DNA of 64,000 nucleotides. Source: Beverwykella pulmonaria (lineage: Eukaryota > Ascomycota > Dothideomycetes > Pleosporales > Melanommataceae). Shown here piece after piece: positions 1-10,961 of this stretch (positions are counted from its first letter, which is position 1; each line of letters starts with the position of its first letter). The translations under genes and the position numbers were made by a program. The notes beneath the pieces are model-generated. The model made no database searches and was not told the origin of the DNA. It was given only the letters and a program-made list of their open reading frames with translations. The stretch is taken from the NCBI GenBank assembly GCA_001599595.1, contig BCHH01000001.1, positions 1-64,000 on the forward strand, written 5' to 3'.

Positions 1-179
1 AATATAACAACTTACTAAGTAGATTGCTAATTAATTGCTAATCTAGCTTAAAAGCCTCAGCGCCACAATTGTGTTATCTAGATATACTGTTAGCTGTATC
101 CTTCAGCTTATGTAGATCTGTCACACCACTCTACTAACGTGATATTTTTAACATTTAGAACAATAAATACAATTACTAA

Positions 180-340
180 GACCCAAGGCAACCCAAGCAA
201 ATTGACCCAACCCAACCCAATCTTAGTATTATATAAACCCAACCCAACCCAAGCCATAGCATATTAGTCTGGGTAGGAGTGGGGTTGGGTTGGGTTTATT
301 ATATAAGCTAACCCAAGCTAACCCAACCCCTACCCATTCG
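180..340. repeat. Degenerate CCCAA/TTGGG repeat block with an inverted pair
   Basis: Runs of CCCAA occur on the plus strand at about 180-255 and again at 308-335, and the complementary TTGGG runs lie at about 280-297. The two orientations form an inverted pair with AT-rich TATTATATAA-type junctions at both. It is not the TTAGGG telomere repeat usual in filamentous fungi. It could be a 5' flank of the neighbouring LINE, or a minisatellite. Confidence 0.6.
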
Positions 341-589
341 CCAGCCTACCTAGGCTACACGCACCACCTACTAGTAGAGGCATAGGACAACCTAGCGGAG
401 TAGGAAGCCCAGCGGCCGCGTGTTATAACATACATTTAGAAAGGAGCAGGACTCTGCATTACACACCGCCAACCTTTACAGGACAGGGACCTACATTAGA
501 TAGAAGTAAACAGCATATCTATACTAAACGTCTACAGACAACCCTAGGCCCTACAGGCTCTAGACTACGTTATCCACCTTTCCCCCCCA

Positions 590-3500
590 CCCTGCTGCAT
601 AGTAGGAGGAGACTTCAACGCTAAGCATAACATGTTTGAGCTAGGCGTTATAACTTTACAAGGTAGAGCAGAGCTCACTAAATAGGCTGCTAAGAGCGGC
701 ATGGACTTTATAGGAGAACTAGGCAAGGCCACGCACTAAGCTAGACACGTTATTAATCTCACTTTTACAAACGTGCCATTTGCTAAAACATTTATTAGAC
801 CTAACCTACACTGTAGTTTAGATCACGCCACCTAGGTTACTACAATCCTAGGGCGCGGTAGGCAGACGCTTAAGCAGTACTACTACTAGGTTCCATTAGA
901 CAAGCTACCTAAGTTTGTGGGCGTAGTTGCCCTAGGCATACACCACGTCCCTAACCCCAACAACCTAGCTAGCAATAAGCTTAAAACATGTATAAACACA
1001 CTTACCTAGGTTATTAATAAGGGCATACGTACAGCGGGAAAGGCTAATCACAGGGCAGGACACTTAGCCCCCTAGTAGACAAAGGAGTGCTGTAAAGCCC
1101 ACCAGCAACACCTGCGCTTAATAGAGGGACACATAGGCTGTAGGCCTACAGAGGCCACCTACGTTTTCTACACTATTGTCTAAAAAGCAAAAAGGGAATA
1201 CTAGCAACACACAATTAATAACATTGCTAATAACTAGGACTTATACAGAATTATAGGCTAGCACTAGTTGCAGCCTACCTACCCTAATAAACTACTAACT
1301 ATAGAGGACAGAACTATCTACAACAAGAAGGAGAAGGCAGAGGCCCTCTACAAAGCTGTACTATGCTGCTTTAACACAGACAACAACCTAGACGCCCCCC
1401 TACTACTGCAGGATAAACCTACCCTTACATAGGACAGCAGCCTCTTAATAGAAGAAGCTAAGAGGAACACTATTAGCATTACAAGCATATTACTAGGGCT
1501 AGACAGAGTTACAGTCTAACTCCTTAAGGCATGCTAGCACGTTATCTAAGAGCGCGTCTGCGGCATCTACTATAGATGCTTACAACTTAGCTACTTCCTA
1601 CACGCGTNGAAGCTGGCTAAAGTAGCTATAATACCTAAGGTAGGCAAGAAGGACAGAAGCTCCCNACAGGCCTACTAGCCTATTNCACTACTATNNTGTC
1701 TTGGCAAGGGGCTTAAACAAATTATTGCTAGAAGGCTAGCCTAGATAGTAATAATAGAGGGGGTCCTTAGCCTACAGCATACAGGAGCCCTGCNAAAGAG
1801 GTCTGCTATAGACNTAGTTGCNGCCTTTACACANAATGTAGAGAGGGCTTTTGCGTAAGGCAAGTGNGTNACAATAGTTACTATAGACNTACAAGGGGCG
1901 TTTAACNCCCTACTAGTCAACNAACTACTCTACTNNATAAAGACCTAGGGCTAGGCNACTAAGGTGCTGCAAATAGCACACAGCTTCCTNACAAACTAAC
2001 AGGTANAAGTAAGGCTAGGTAAATTAATTACCCTAAATTACCTAGTGCAGTGCGGCACCCNACAAGGATCCCNGCTATCTCTAGTTCTATACACCCTATA
2101 CCTAGCTAACCTAATTAAGGCTAGAGGCAGACAANGCTTTAGATACGCAGATAACATATGCCTCTATAGGGCTGCNAACACCCTAGAGGAGAGCAACAGC
2201 CTTATTGCAAATAANNTTAGGGACNTTATTTAGTAGGGAGTNGATAACNAAGTTGTCTTTGCACTAGAAAAACTTAAGATAATACACCTTACACGCTAGA
2301 GAGGACCCACAGCGCCCCCCTGCGTAATAAATAACACACTAACAATACACCTATCTACACAGGAACAGGACTTGCTAAAGTAGCCTGCACTCTAGTGGCT
2401 TAGGGTATAGTTTAACTAAAAGCTTACCTTTAAGTAGCATATTGCTAAGCGCGCTGCTAAAGCCCACAAAGTAGCCCTCTATATCTAGGGCCTAGCTTAA
2501 ACTACCTGCAGCCCCCTAGCAACCTTACTACAAAAAGCTGTTATTACCTNNGTTATCCNANAACTTCTCTATAGGGNAGAGGCATAGTANAGGGGTTGCA
2601 NAAAGCCCCCCCTAGTTAGATGCCAGGCCTAAGCAGCTCTAGAGGTTAGTGCTAGACTTAGTAAACACNTAGCTATAGTCTATAGGACNCTTGCCCTTNN
2701 AGCACAAGGCNTCCTGCCTGCTTTTAGGACNNCCCCNACAGCTACACTTTTCTAAGATGCTGGCCTGCCCTTAGGCTACGTTGCCCTTGAAGAGGCAAAG
2801 ATTAGATTTGCTGTACACCTACAGACTACAGACACAAGCTACCTACTTACAGAAAGGGTGCACCCCCTACAAACTTAGTAGGGCAGAGGGGCAGGCAGCA
2901 CATAGTAGCCTAGGACTATTGTTAAACGTGTAGGCTCTCTACTTAACCTAGTACTAAGACTAGTTCTTACAACACCCTACTACTTGCCTAATTGCTAGAC
3001 AGATCTAACAGAGGGTAAAAAGAAGAGAGCAGCTGCTAAGGCCTTTAAAGAGTAGTAGTTATGCCTCCTACAAAATAAAGTTACTGTCTTCTCTAACAGA
3101 TTAGAGCAGAGGCTTAAAGGAACTAAGCATGTTACATACAGATACGCTATATACTAGGGAGGAAGGGAAGTTGGCCACAGCAGAGGCTCCCTCCACACTT
3201 GCTTACATGTATTTAACGCTAAGGCTGTTAGAGCATAGCAAGGGCTAGAACACGTTATGCGCAACCTAGCCCTCTGCATGCAGCAAATTTAGATGTGCAT
3301 TAACAGTACATTAGTTATTTAGTGCCTATAAGGGAACGCACTATCCTCCTCCTAGTAGGCCTTCCTCTAATGCTAGCAGGTTATAGAAACTGTAGAGGTA
3401 AAGGTACGCTGGTCCCTAGGACATATAGGTATACTTAGGAACAAAAGGGTAGACTGCCTAGCAGATCTAGAGGCTTACAACCCCTACCCCCTAACACTAC

Positions 3501-4010
3501 AAGCAGCTAAACCTATAGTTACAGGACTAAGGTCTAACACCTAAGTTAAGCGCTAGCTTGCAGAAATAGAGTAGTAGAGACAAAACAAAACAACGCTCTC
3601 TACATAGTATAACTAATAGGACTTACCCTATACAAGCACCACCACACTAGTAGAGCTTAGCCTTAGCTGGCAAATCCTAGCTAAGCTGCTGTTAACTAGG
3701 ACTATGCACAGCAACTACGCCTAGTATTACAGGAAGTTCAAACACAAGGACGCAGAGCTTAACTGCGCATGCAGGAAAGAGAAAGCCCCTAGCTACATAG
3801 TCTATTGCCTGAGGGCACGCAGACGCTTTGCTAGCTAGCCCCACTAACTAAGCTAGCTACTAACTAACACCTGCAAGGGGCTTTAGTACCTTAAGGAGCT
3901 TCTCAACAGCCTAGAGGACTTTGTCACCTTTATAGGGCTTATAAGCCCTAAGGGGGTATTAAGAAGGATCACCGCACCTAACTAGCTTGTACTACAGGCT
4001 CTGTGATCTG
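590..4010 (+). pseudogene. LINE ORF2 pseudogene: endonuclease, reverse transcriptase, RNase H, zinc knuckle
   Basis: Endonuclease: a GGDFNAKH motif near 608 and an SLDHAT motif (the SDH box) near 820. Reverse transcriptase: KVGKKDRSS and LGKGLKQIIARRLA near 1640-1740, TID near 1885, a GT-QGS motif near 2050, and the catalytic YADD box reads YADN (second Asp to Asn) near 2145. RNase H: NAKAVRA near 3215 and GHIGILRNKRVD near 3420. Zinc knuckle: CAC...YIVYC near 3760-3815, where the usual His residues read Tyr. These changes and dozens of TAG stops all fit RIP. The element cannot encode an active enzyme. Domain calls rest on motif order, which is typical of Tad1-clade elements; the clade is an inference. 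Confidence 0.75.
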
Positions 4011-4360
4011 CCCTTCTAGGGGCCACTAAGCAACAGGAAAACTAGACAGTTACTGTTCTGCGGCTACACACCAAGCACCTCCACAACCCCCTACCCCCCA
4101 TTTCCTTACTATTTCCTTACCTTTTAACTACTACAATTGTGTCCTCTTTTGGATAAGACCCTGACGCTTACGGCGCTACACAGAACAGAACTTCTTACTT
4201 TACTCGCATGGAGGAGTCTAGGAGAACNGACAGGCTCTATACTGATAGAGTAGCTTTTGCATGAAACGTCTCCCCCTCACGGGGAGAGGCGCGTCCCTTA
4301 TGCCCCACGGGAGGCTCTTGTAGATAAAGGCCCCGGCCAAGTCTATAGGACGTAAATCAA

Positions 4361-4382
4361 TACAACAACAACAACAACAACG
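4361..4382 (+). repeat. (ACA)n simple repeat, 3' tail of the LINE
   Basis: Seven ACA units follow the degraded LINE. Short simple-repeat tails mark the 3' end of many non-LTR retrotransposons, so this sets the right boundary of the element. Confidence 0.7.
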
Positions 4383-4518
4383 ACGTGACACCATATGGAG
4401 ATTGTTGACACAATGACGTTATGACATGCACCTTAAGACTAGCCATGTTGTGAGACCACAAGTTGGATACTTCAACAATCTACTCCTACATACAAAAATT
4501 GCTAACACTGCCCCAAAC

Positions 4519-7500
4519 CTATGTACTCCCATCCGAGCACGTCCTCGGAATCAAATCATATGTGTACGGCCATATCGGGTAGTACCGACTCAAATCAACA
4601 TTGAACAACTTCGGTGCCTCAATATTTGCGAATAGCGTCGCTCCACCATCCATTCCATAGCAATAAACTAGCGGCTGATTTTGCCCCACCTTCAAATCAG
4701 CGTACAGGCGAGTGTACGAGTCAACACCGAGATCGAGCGCCGCGTTGGAGATAGCACTCGAGTCGAAAACGATACCGAATGTGACTTTGGGGGTGACGTG
4801 TGCCGTGAGCTGGCCACTGGCATCCAGATCCCATTGGAAGGGATCGTGGTTCTTGTCGACAGTAGGTTCTTTATAGTCGCCCATTTTGGCTGGCTCGTCT
4901 TTCTCGCCCTTGGGAATCGGGTAGCGCATTGAATAATCCCATTTGGCGAAGTTGACGGTATATGATGATGTCAGGTGGAGAGAAGCGTCGCCGGATAGCG
5001 ACCCCAGGACACGGAAATCAGGCCCAATTGTCACGATACCCGGGACGCGGAACGAAGCGCCGAAGTTGTGAGCGCCGAAGAGTTCGACCTGCCCAGTGTG
5101 GAAGCTCAGTTTACCTTTGGCTTCAAAGTTGAGCGAGGCGTCGATGGAGCCAGAAGTGTGGAACCAGGCACTAGATTCTTCAAACGATTGGAGATTGCCG
5201 AGATTTCCAATGACGGTTACGCCGGCAGCCGTCTGAATGTCTACTGTGAGCTCGGCCCAGCTCCTAAAGTACAAGTCGTCAATCCACTCTGGAAACTGAG
5301 GACACTTGAGATCTTGGTCAAATAGCTTGACCGTGAACTTGTCACGCACGCGATGGCGGATACCTGTGTAGTCAACATCGATTTCTCGCTGTCGGTCCCA
5401 CCACTCTTTTACATCGCCAGACCACCAACGCTTGTGGAGCTCATCCTTATTCAGGGATCGTTTCTCCTTGCGCCATGTATGCTCCAGCCAAGCGTGGTGA
5501 TTACCCCCGAACTGTGTTTCGACCTCTATATCTCTCTTTTTCTTATCATGGTGGGCAGAGACGATGTGGCTCCAGTACCCTGGATCATCTGAGTAATCGA
5601 CGCGCACAAGAACATTAGACTGAGCTCGCTTCTCAATGGGTGAGAAGTCGTAGTCAAAGGTGAAGTCATATACCGGCGCTCCTTGAAGGCCGCGTTTCTC
5701 AAGACGGTGGTGAAGATGCGTGTGATTTACAGACTCCGTCAATCCTACGGCGACCGAGTACTTGCCAGGCCCACAATCTGCTGGCATCTCAACTACCGTG
5801 GTTGGAATGCCGCCCTTGAAGATAATGTCGCAATTTGAATTCTCCGATGTATCGGTACACACAGCTTTGACAGTTTGCTGTTTTTCGCCAACAGAGTTAT
5901 CGCAGTCAAACAACTCCCAGTGGCTGCCATCGCGCTTGTCAAAGGTTGTTATTTCATTCTCGGGACCAGAGAGAATATAGAAGCCAAAAGAATTGTGGTC
6001 CGGATCGATATCGTTACCTGCCGTCGTCTCCCCGCCCATGGTTCGATCCAACTTGATGTCGAGCTTCTCCGTATCTGATTCGGGTCCGGGGGTCGGAAAG
6101 AGATCTGCGAGTGGCACGGGGAGATTGATGGTTTCCTTGCCCATTCCCCTCGGGTCGCAACAAAAGGCCAGAGTGGCATATTGCCAAGAGCCGAACGGGT
6201 CGTCGGTCATGAGCTCGAACTGACATTCATGAGAGTTCCCATTCTTATCCTTTCCGCCATGCTCATCCGCTCCAAATATGCTCTCTGTTTCCCCGCATCC
6301 GTCGGAACCAGAGCAAGCAAAATGCGTGAAGTCGGTCTTGCCCTCATTCCAGTAGCACGATGATGTGTCGACTCCCTTGTCGCAGCAAAATGCGAGGCCG
6401 TCTGGATACTTACAGTCGGCCTGTCTAGTAGTTACAAAGTTGCGGTCGCCGCAGACGGTCTCGTCCTTGGAATCCTTGCACGTGTCCGTCCACCCGCACA
6501 CATCATTCACACCCGTCTTGGATTTGCAGCAGTATTGTGCGAATCCAGAGAAACATGACTGGTGCTGGCCCTTAATGTACGGCTCCGTGCTGGAGGCGAC
6601 TGGGATCTCATCACTGTTGCAGGCGCTGGTGCACCAAAAGAGACTTTGCTCCCCCGACCAACGGCATTCCTTTGGTGCTGCTTTAATCGGACAGCAAAGC
6701 GTTTGTCGCTGCGCATCGCCATTTTTAACACCACAGTACTGCTGGGCACCGGCAGAGACCGCTCCGGGACCACAATCGTCCGATCCACAAGTCGACCATT
6801 TACACTGGTTTCCTGTGATGGAATCCCAATTCGACCCACCATTCGTCGGATCGTAACCATTTTGTTTGGCAAATCTACCCAGTTTGCCGCCGAGTAAGGC
6901 CCTCAAGGCACTGTGCTCTTTGTCGTCAAGGTCAATTGCCCAGACGAAGAGTCCTAGCAATCCTTGCTTGTCGGCGTAATCCACCTTTTTCTGGAGCGTC
7001 TCTTTATCGTCGTAACTGACCCATTGGTTATTCCCCCAGGCCATGTACTTGATCTCGGCTTCTTCGTCGTAAATGGTCTTGAGGCCGTAGCTCTTGATAT
7101 AGCCCTCGATCTCGGCGTAGGAAAGAACGCCGCCTTGACCCTATTATGGTTGTATTAGTAAAAGTTACGGACAGATTGATCCTTTTGTCACCCCACTAGA
7201 ATTATCTGCCATGTTCTCTACTAGATGCGAATGTCGTCGCAAATAAAGGGTGGTCAAAACTTACCGTACACTCGCCTGCGGTACCCGGGCGAGAAAATGC
7301 ACAACCAGGCTTGTTACAATTTGGGTCTGAAAGAGTATACGACCGTCCATAGAAACCGATACCCAGATTGATTTTGTTGGCCGGGACGCCATTTCTCCAG
7401 AATAAGTTGAGAGAATCAGTTATCTCTGTCTTATTCGTGTGTGCATAAACAAATGAGCCGATTTGGTCCTCAGGTGAGTCCCAGCTCCCGTGCCTATACC

Positions 7501-8661
7501 GCAAACTCAGTCTTTGCCATTCACCGAGGAAGGAGGAACTTACAGATCGTACGTCATTAAATTGATCCAATTGACGTACTTGTACATCTGATCGATCTTG
7601 AACCATCGGAGATACCAGTACGATGTAGGCGCCGTAAACGAGATACCGTAATTAGAATTAGTAGCTGTAAAGTATACATAGATGGTCTCGAGAAGGTTGA
7701 CATAATTCTGGCTGTCTTCCGTTTTACCTCCTCTATCGGGAGCACCAGGATACTCCCAATCTAAATCCACACCATCGAAGCCCCACTGCTTCATGAATTT
7801 GTATAAATTGGTTGCGAATTGTGCACGTTTGGTCTGGGTGCTTGCGATATCCCCCCACACGGCCTGTGTATCTGTGTTGTTATTGCTGAAGGTCCAGCCA
7901 CCAATTGATATCCAGATCTTCAGTCCGGGAGCTCTTTGCTTCAGGTTGGTGATTTGGGATATAGTTGTTTCACCAAATTGGGGCATGGGCACGATTTTAA
8001 AGGTTTTGGGCTCGATGTAGGCAAAGGCGAGATTGAGGTGGGTGAGGGAGTCTACGGGTACGTCATCAATGGTGCGTTTGGCGCAGCTTCGAGTAGTCGT
8101 CGCCCAGCCTTCCCAGTACCTAGCGTGTGTTAGAAAAACTTTCAACACTGCTCGTCTAAGTTCTATCAAAGGGAAGAACGCAACTTACCCAATGACCAGA
8201 TCTCTCACATCCCCATTATTTGCTCCCGTTGAACCTGGCTGTGGACAATTGCTCTGGCACCCCAGATCGGCAGCGCAAAAGTTATGCGTCGTCCCACAGT
8301 ACCCAGACTTCGAGCAACAAACATTAAGTGGACAAGTCATGCCGGGCACCTCGGCGCCCACACCACAGTCTGCTTTGGCATCGCAGTTAGATAAACAAAC
8401 GCCAGCTGCGCAATGGTCTGGATCTCGTCCACAATATCCGGTGTTGCCGTTGCAGCAAGATTTGTCGGCACACTCATTGTTCGCATCGCATCTGGCATCG
8501 CCTAGCTGTCGCCCGAACAGGTTCATGGATTGGTCTGTGATATTGTCTAGGGATTGCGGGGGATGTGAATGTTCATGTTGAAAATTGTGCTGGTGAGCTT
8601 GAACGAGAGAAAGAAGGAAAAGAGTGATGGCAAGGAGCGTGTAAGACAGAAGGCCTGACAT
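4519..8661 (-). CDS. Secreted GH18 chitinase with two CBM18 domains and a long Cys-rich C-terminal region (subgroup C type)
   Basis: Predicted to hydrolyse chitin outside the cell. Four exons keep phase: 8661-8189, 8119-7544, 7493-7265 and 7140-4519, giving 1299 residues. Residues 1-22 are a signal peptide. Two Cys-rich chitin-binding (CBM18-like) domains lie at about 55-145. The GH18 barrel follows, with SIGGW and the catalytic DGVDLDWE motif (D273, D276, D278, acid/base E280), and YDL and IGFYGRSYTLS strands later. The last 800 residues contain many Cys clusters and then a long region I do not recognise, as in the killer-toxin-like subgroup C chitinases of filamentous fungi. I see no LysM domain in it, but LysM genes lie nearby. 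It is divergent from the secreted protein starting at 9343. The start is supported by the signal peptide. Confidence 0.9.
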
Positions 8662-9342
8662 AATGGAGGTCTTACAACTATCTGAAGGAAAAAATTGTAG
8701 AGTGATACTCTGAGATGGAAATGTTGAAGGTCGCCTCAGTTCAAGATGCAGGACGTTGACCTCCCAGTGTCAACCACGACCCCTGGTACCCCTCTTGGGG
8801 TCTTTCGCCCCTCCTATGTCAATTCCAGGCACACATCGGCTCGCATGATACATCTGGTGATGGATGAAGGAATGAGGATTTCCTACTGCTTACTGCCCAT
8901 TTCACAGAACCTCCAGGTCGACAAGGCGGAAATTATCGATAAAGCTCGCAGTAGAGAGGAAATGTCGAGGAACGTAAGTTATAGTGGGGCTTCGGGTGGT
9001 AAGCGATGGCCTCAACCCCAGTTTCCCTATATCGTATTCATTAATTTACGTCCTCGTTCATCCTTCCATGGCGCCAAGCAATCTTGGCACTCACAATACT
9101 ACATCGTGAACCGGTTCGTGGATGAAGGATTCAATCACAGGACCTGAAGCCCGTAGGGCAGGTAAAATAATCTCACCTTTTTCGACCGCGAGGTCTTGTG
9201 CGCATCGGTGTCAGGGGAATATGGCATCTTCGGACGCCCCGCAATCTGACACCTTCACGAATGTCTTTGTACCTCATTTCTTAACCTCTGTCGCTCATTC
9301 AGTCGCTTGATTAGGTTCTTTGTGAGCTTTTCACTCTTTAAA
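8662..9342. promoter_or_regulatory. Divergent promoter region between the chitinase and a secreted-protein gene
   Basis: This 681-bp interval separates two start codons that point away from each other, so it must hold both promoters. No RNA gene or repeat is visible. No convincing operator motif was identified. Confidence 0.5.
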
Positions 9343-10527
9343 ATGCCTTACATATTCTTGATGCCGCCTCGTGTGGCCCTCTTCTTCGCTGTAGTGCTTC
9401 ATTGCCTTGCAGCCACTGTTCTCTGCAACACTCCAACCAAAGTTTCACCATTGAACGTCCGCATTCTTGACCCAACCAACCCATTTCGCGAGAACTTGGC
9501 CAAGAACATCTCCGCAGAAGATCCCATTCTCCAAGATATTCTCTGGGCCGGGCGAAACCGCGAACCCACTCGCACTACGAAGCGAGGGCCGAAGATTCTT
9601 GAGTATAAACTCAATAACCCCAAGGACAAGAGTCTTGCAAAGCGCGCCAACTTTGGTCCTGAACCTTATGGCCCACTCATTGATTTCCAAGGTTGTTTGT
9701 TTTGTCAGGGAAAGGCGAAAAGGACGAACGAAATGTCTGTCTCTCAAAATTTTATGGCTGATCAAATGATTGCAAAGATGAGCCTTTTCGCAACTATTGG
9801 CTCATGCCTTTTCTGTAAGTTCTACACTCTCACATTATCCTATAGAAATTACTTACAGCATTCCGTAGACGGTCAACGCCCACCCGGGCTCACGAATCCA
9901 CGCTCGTTATCCATCCCAGCTTCCAGCTACGCATGCTCCTTTGGTGGGCTTGCATGGAGGACCATTTGGCATCTCTGGCCCAGCGAAGGTTGCGACACCG
10001 ACGAAAACTATTACTGTCTTAATCCCCGAGAGCCCACCTGCTGCTGGCTAAACCCTTTAATGCCTGGGCAAACCCAAGACGAGAGAATCCGCCAATCGAT
10101 GCTCTACTTCCAACAAATGTCGCGTGCCATGGCACTGACTTGCACGGGCGAAGTCTTCATCCTGATCGACAACCCCACCGATGTGCTAGTTCAGCAACCC
10201 GACCCATACCCCTCTATCTGGCTCACTCATGAATTGCCTGCGCTTCAGGGATTGTATGAGGCGAAAGTTGTGACTAAATTGACGGCTATTCGTTTTTCGG
10301 ATAAGCAGAGGTTTGATCGGACTGCTGATTTGCAGAGGAGAGTGCCGAGGGGGATTGATTGGGATGAGCCGATTGCGAGGGCGGTGAAGGCGAAGAAGTT
10401 GGAGCTGCTAAGGAGTGGGTTTTATAACAATATGACGGAGGAGAATATCGCCAAGTTGCAGCGACGAGATGGACCGTGCGGGTCCGCTGCAGACCAAGAA
10501 GCTCCAGGCTTAAGCTACTTCGGTTGA
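9343..10527 (+). CDS. Secreted Cys-containing protein of unknown function
   Basis: Two exons, 9343-9814 and 9869-10527, give 376 residues. The 54-bp intron (GTAAGT to CCGTAG) is a multiple of three and has no stop, so a retained form of 394 residues is also possible. The N-terminus is a clear signal peptide, ending near AATVLC. The mature protein has dispersed Cys, including CLFC, CTD/CLN and a CC pair, and several basic KR sites (TKRGPK, LAKRAN, GKAKRT) that might be processing sites. I do not recognise the family. It shares a divergent promoter with the chitinase and neighbours a LysM gene, so a role with chitin or the cell wall is an inference from context only. Confidence 0.75.
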   Translation: MPYIFLMPPRVALFFAVVLHCLAATVLCNTPTKVSPLNVRILDPTNPFRENLAKNISAEDPILQDILWAGRNREPTRTTKRGPKILEYKLNNPKDKSLAKRANFGPEPYGPLIDFQGCLFCQGKAKRTNEMSVSQNFMADQMIAKMSLFATIGSCLFCKFYTLTLSYRNYLQHSVDGQRPPGLTNPRSLSIPASSYACSFGGLAWRTIWHLWPSEGCDTDENYYCLNPREPTCCWLNPLMPGQTQDERIRQSMLYFQQMSRAMALTCTGEVFILIDNPTDVLVQQPDPYPSIWLTHELPALQGLYEAKVVTKLTAIRFSDKQRFDRTADLQRRVPRGIDWDEPIARAVKAKKLELLRSGFYNNMTEENIAKLQRRDGPCGSAADQEAPGLSYFG

Positions 10528-10961
10528 CATATATGTAGCTGTGTGGAAGCTGCCATCTACCTGTAGTTTCTTCATTTCTACGCGCGTATTCCTTCATGTA
10601 TATAGACCATTGACTATAGTGACCAGAAGTAGTTCAATCCATATATTTGTGATTATAAAATGTCTTAACGAGGGCGAAAGGATCAGCATAGCATCTCGAG
10701 AGGGAACGCTGGGCGTGCTGGCAAATTGTTGTGATGCTGTCTCGTTCCTTTCATAGAGCGATATCATAGCTGCCGACGAAATGAGCAGTCGTTGGCTGAT
10801 GTGTACGAACTGAAACATGTTTCGGATCGCCAAAGGATGCTAGCTAGTTATAGAGCATTGCGTAGCCTTAGATTGTTTCTTGCTCACTCACAAATGGAAC
10901 TATGGTAAATATCTACAAGGAAAGAACCATCGTCGGGGAAATATTTGGCTAAGAGAACCAT
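10528..10961. other. Intergenic interval, convergent 3' ends
   Basis: Lies between the stop codons of the secreted-protein gene and the minus-strand LysM gene. I see no gene, repeat or RNA in it; both 3' untranslated regions must lie here. Confidence 0.5.

Larger units (their letters stand above)
420..4382 (+). mobile_element. RIP-degraded Tad1-like non-LTR (LINE) retrotransposon
   Basis: The strand reads as one degraded LINE polyprotein in the order AP endonuclease, reverse transcriptase, RNase H, CCHC-type knuckle, ending in an (ACA)n tail. Nearly every position where LINE proteins carry Trp is a TAG stop, as expected from CpA-to-TpA changes on the opposite strand (RIP). The sequence is rich in CTA/TAG. 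Single N bases are scattered through about 1600-2730, and one lies near 4228, which suggests unresolved variation between copies in the assembly. The 5' boundary is not defined; the 3' boundary is the tail at about 4382. No target duplication could be set because the 5' end is unclear. Confidence 0.8.

Noticed and set aside
180..340. Telomere
   Set aside because: The unit is CCCAA in both orientations and is short and internal, not a terminal TTAGGG array.
5068..7158. Plus-strand open frames opposite the chitinase
   Set aside because: They are antisense shadows of the long minus-strand exon, which has clear domain content.
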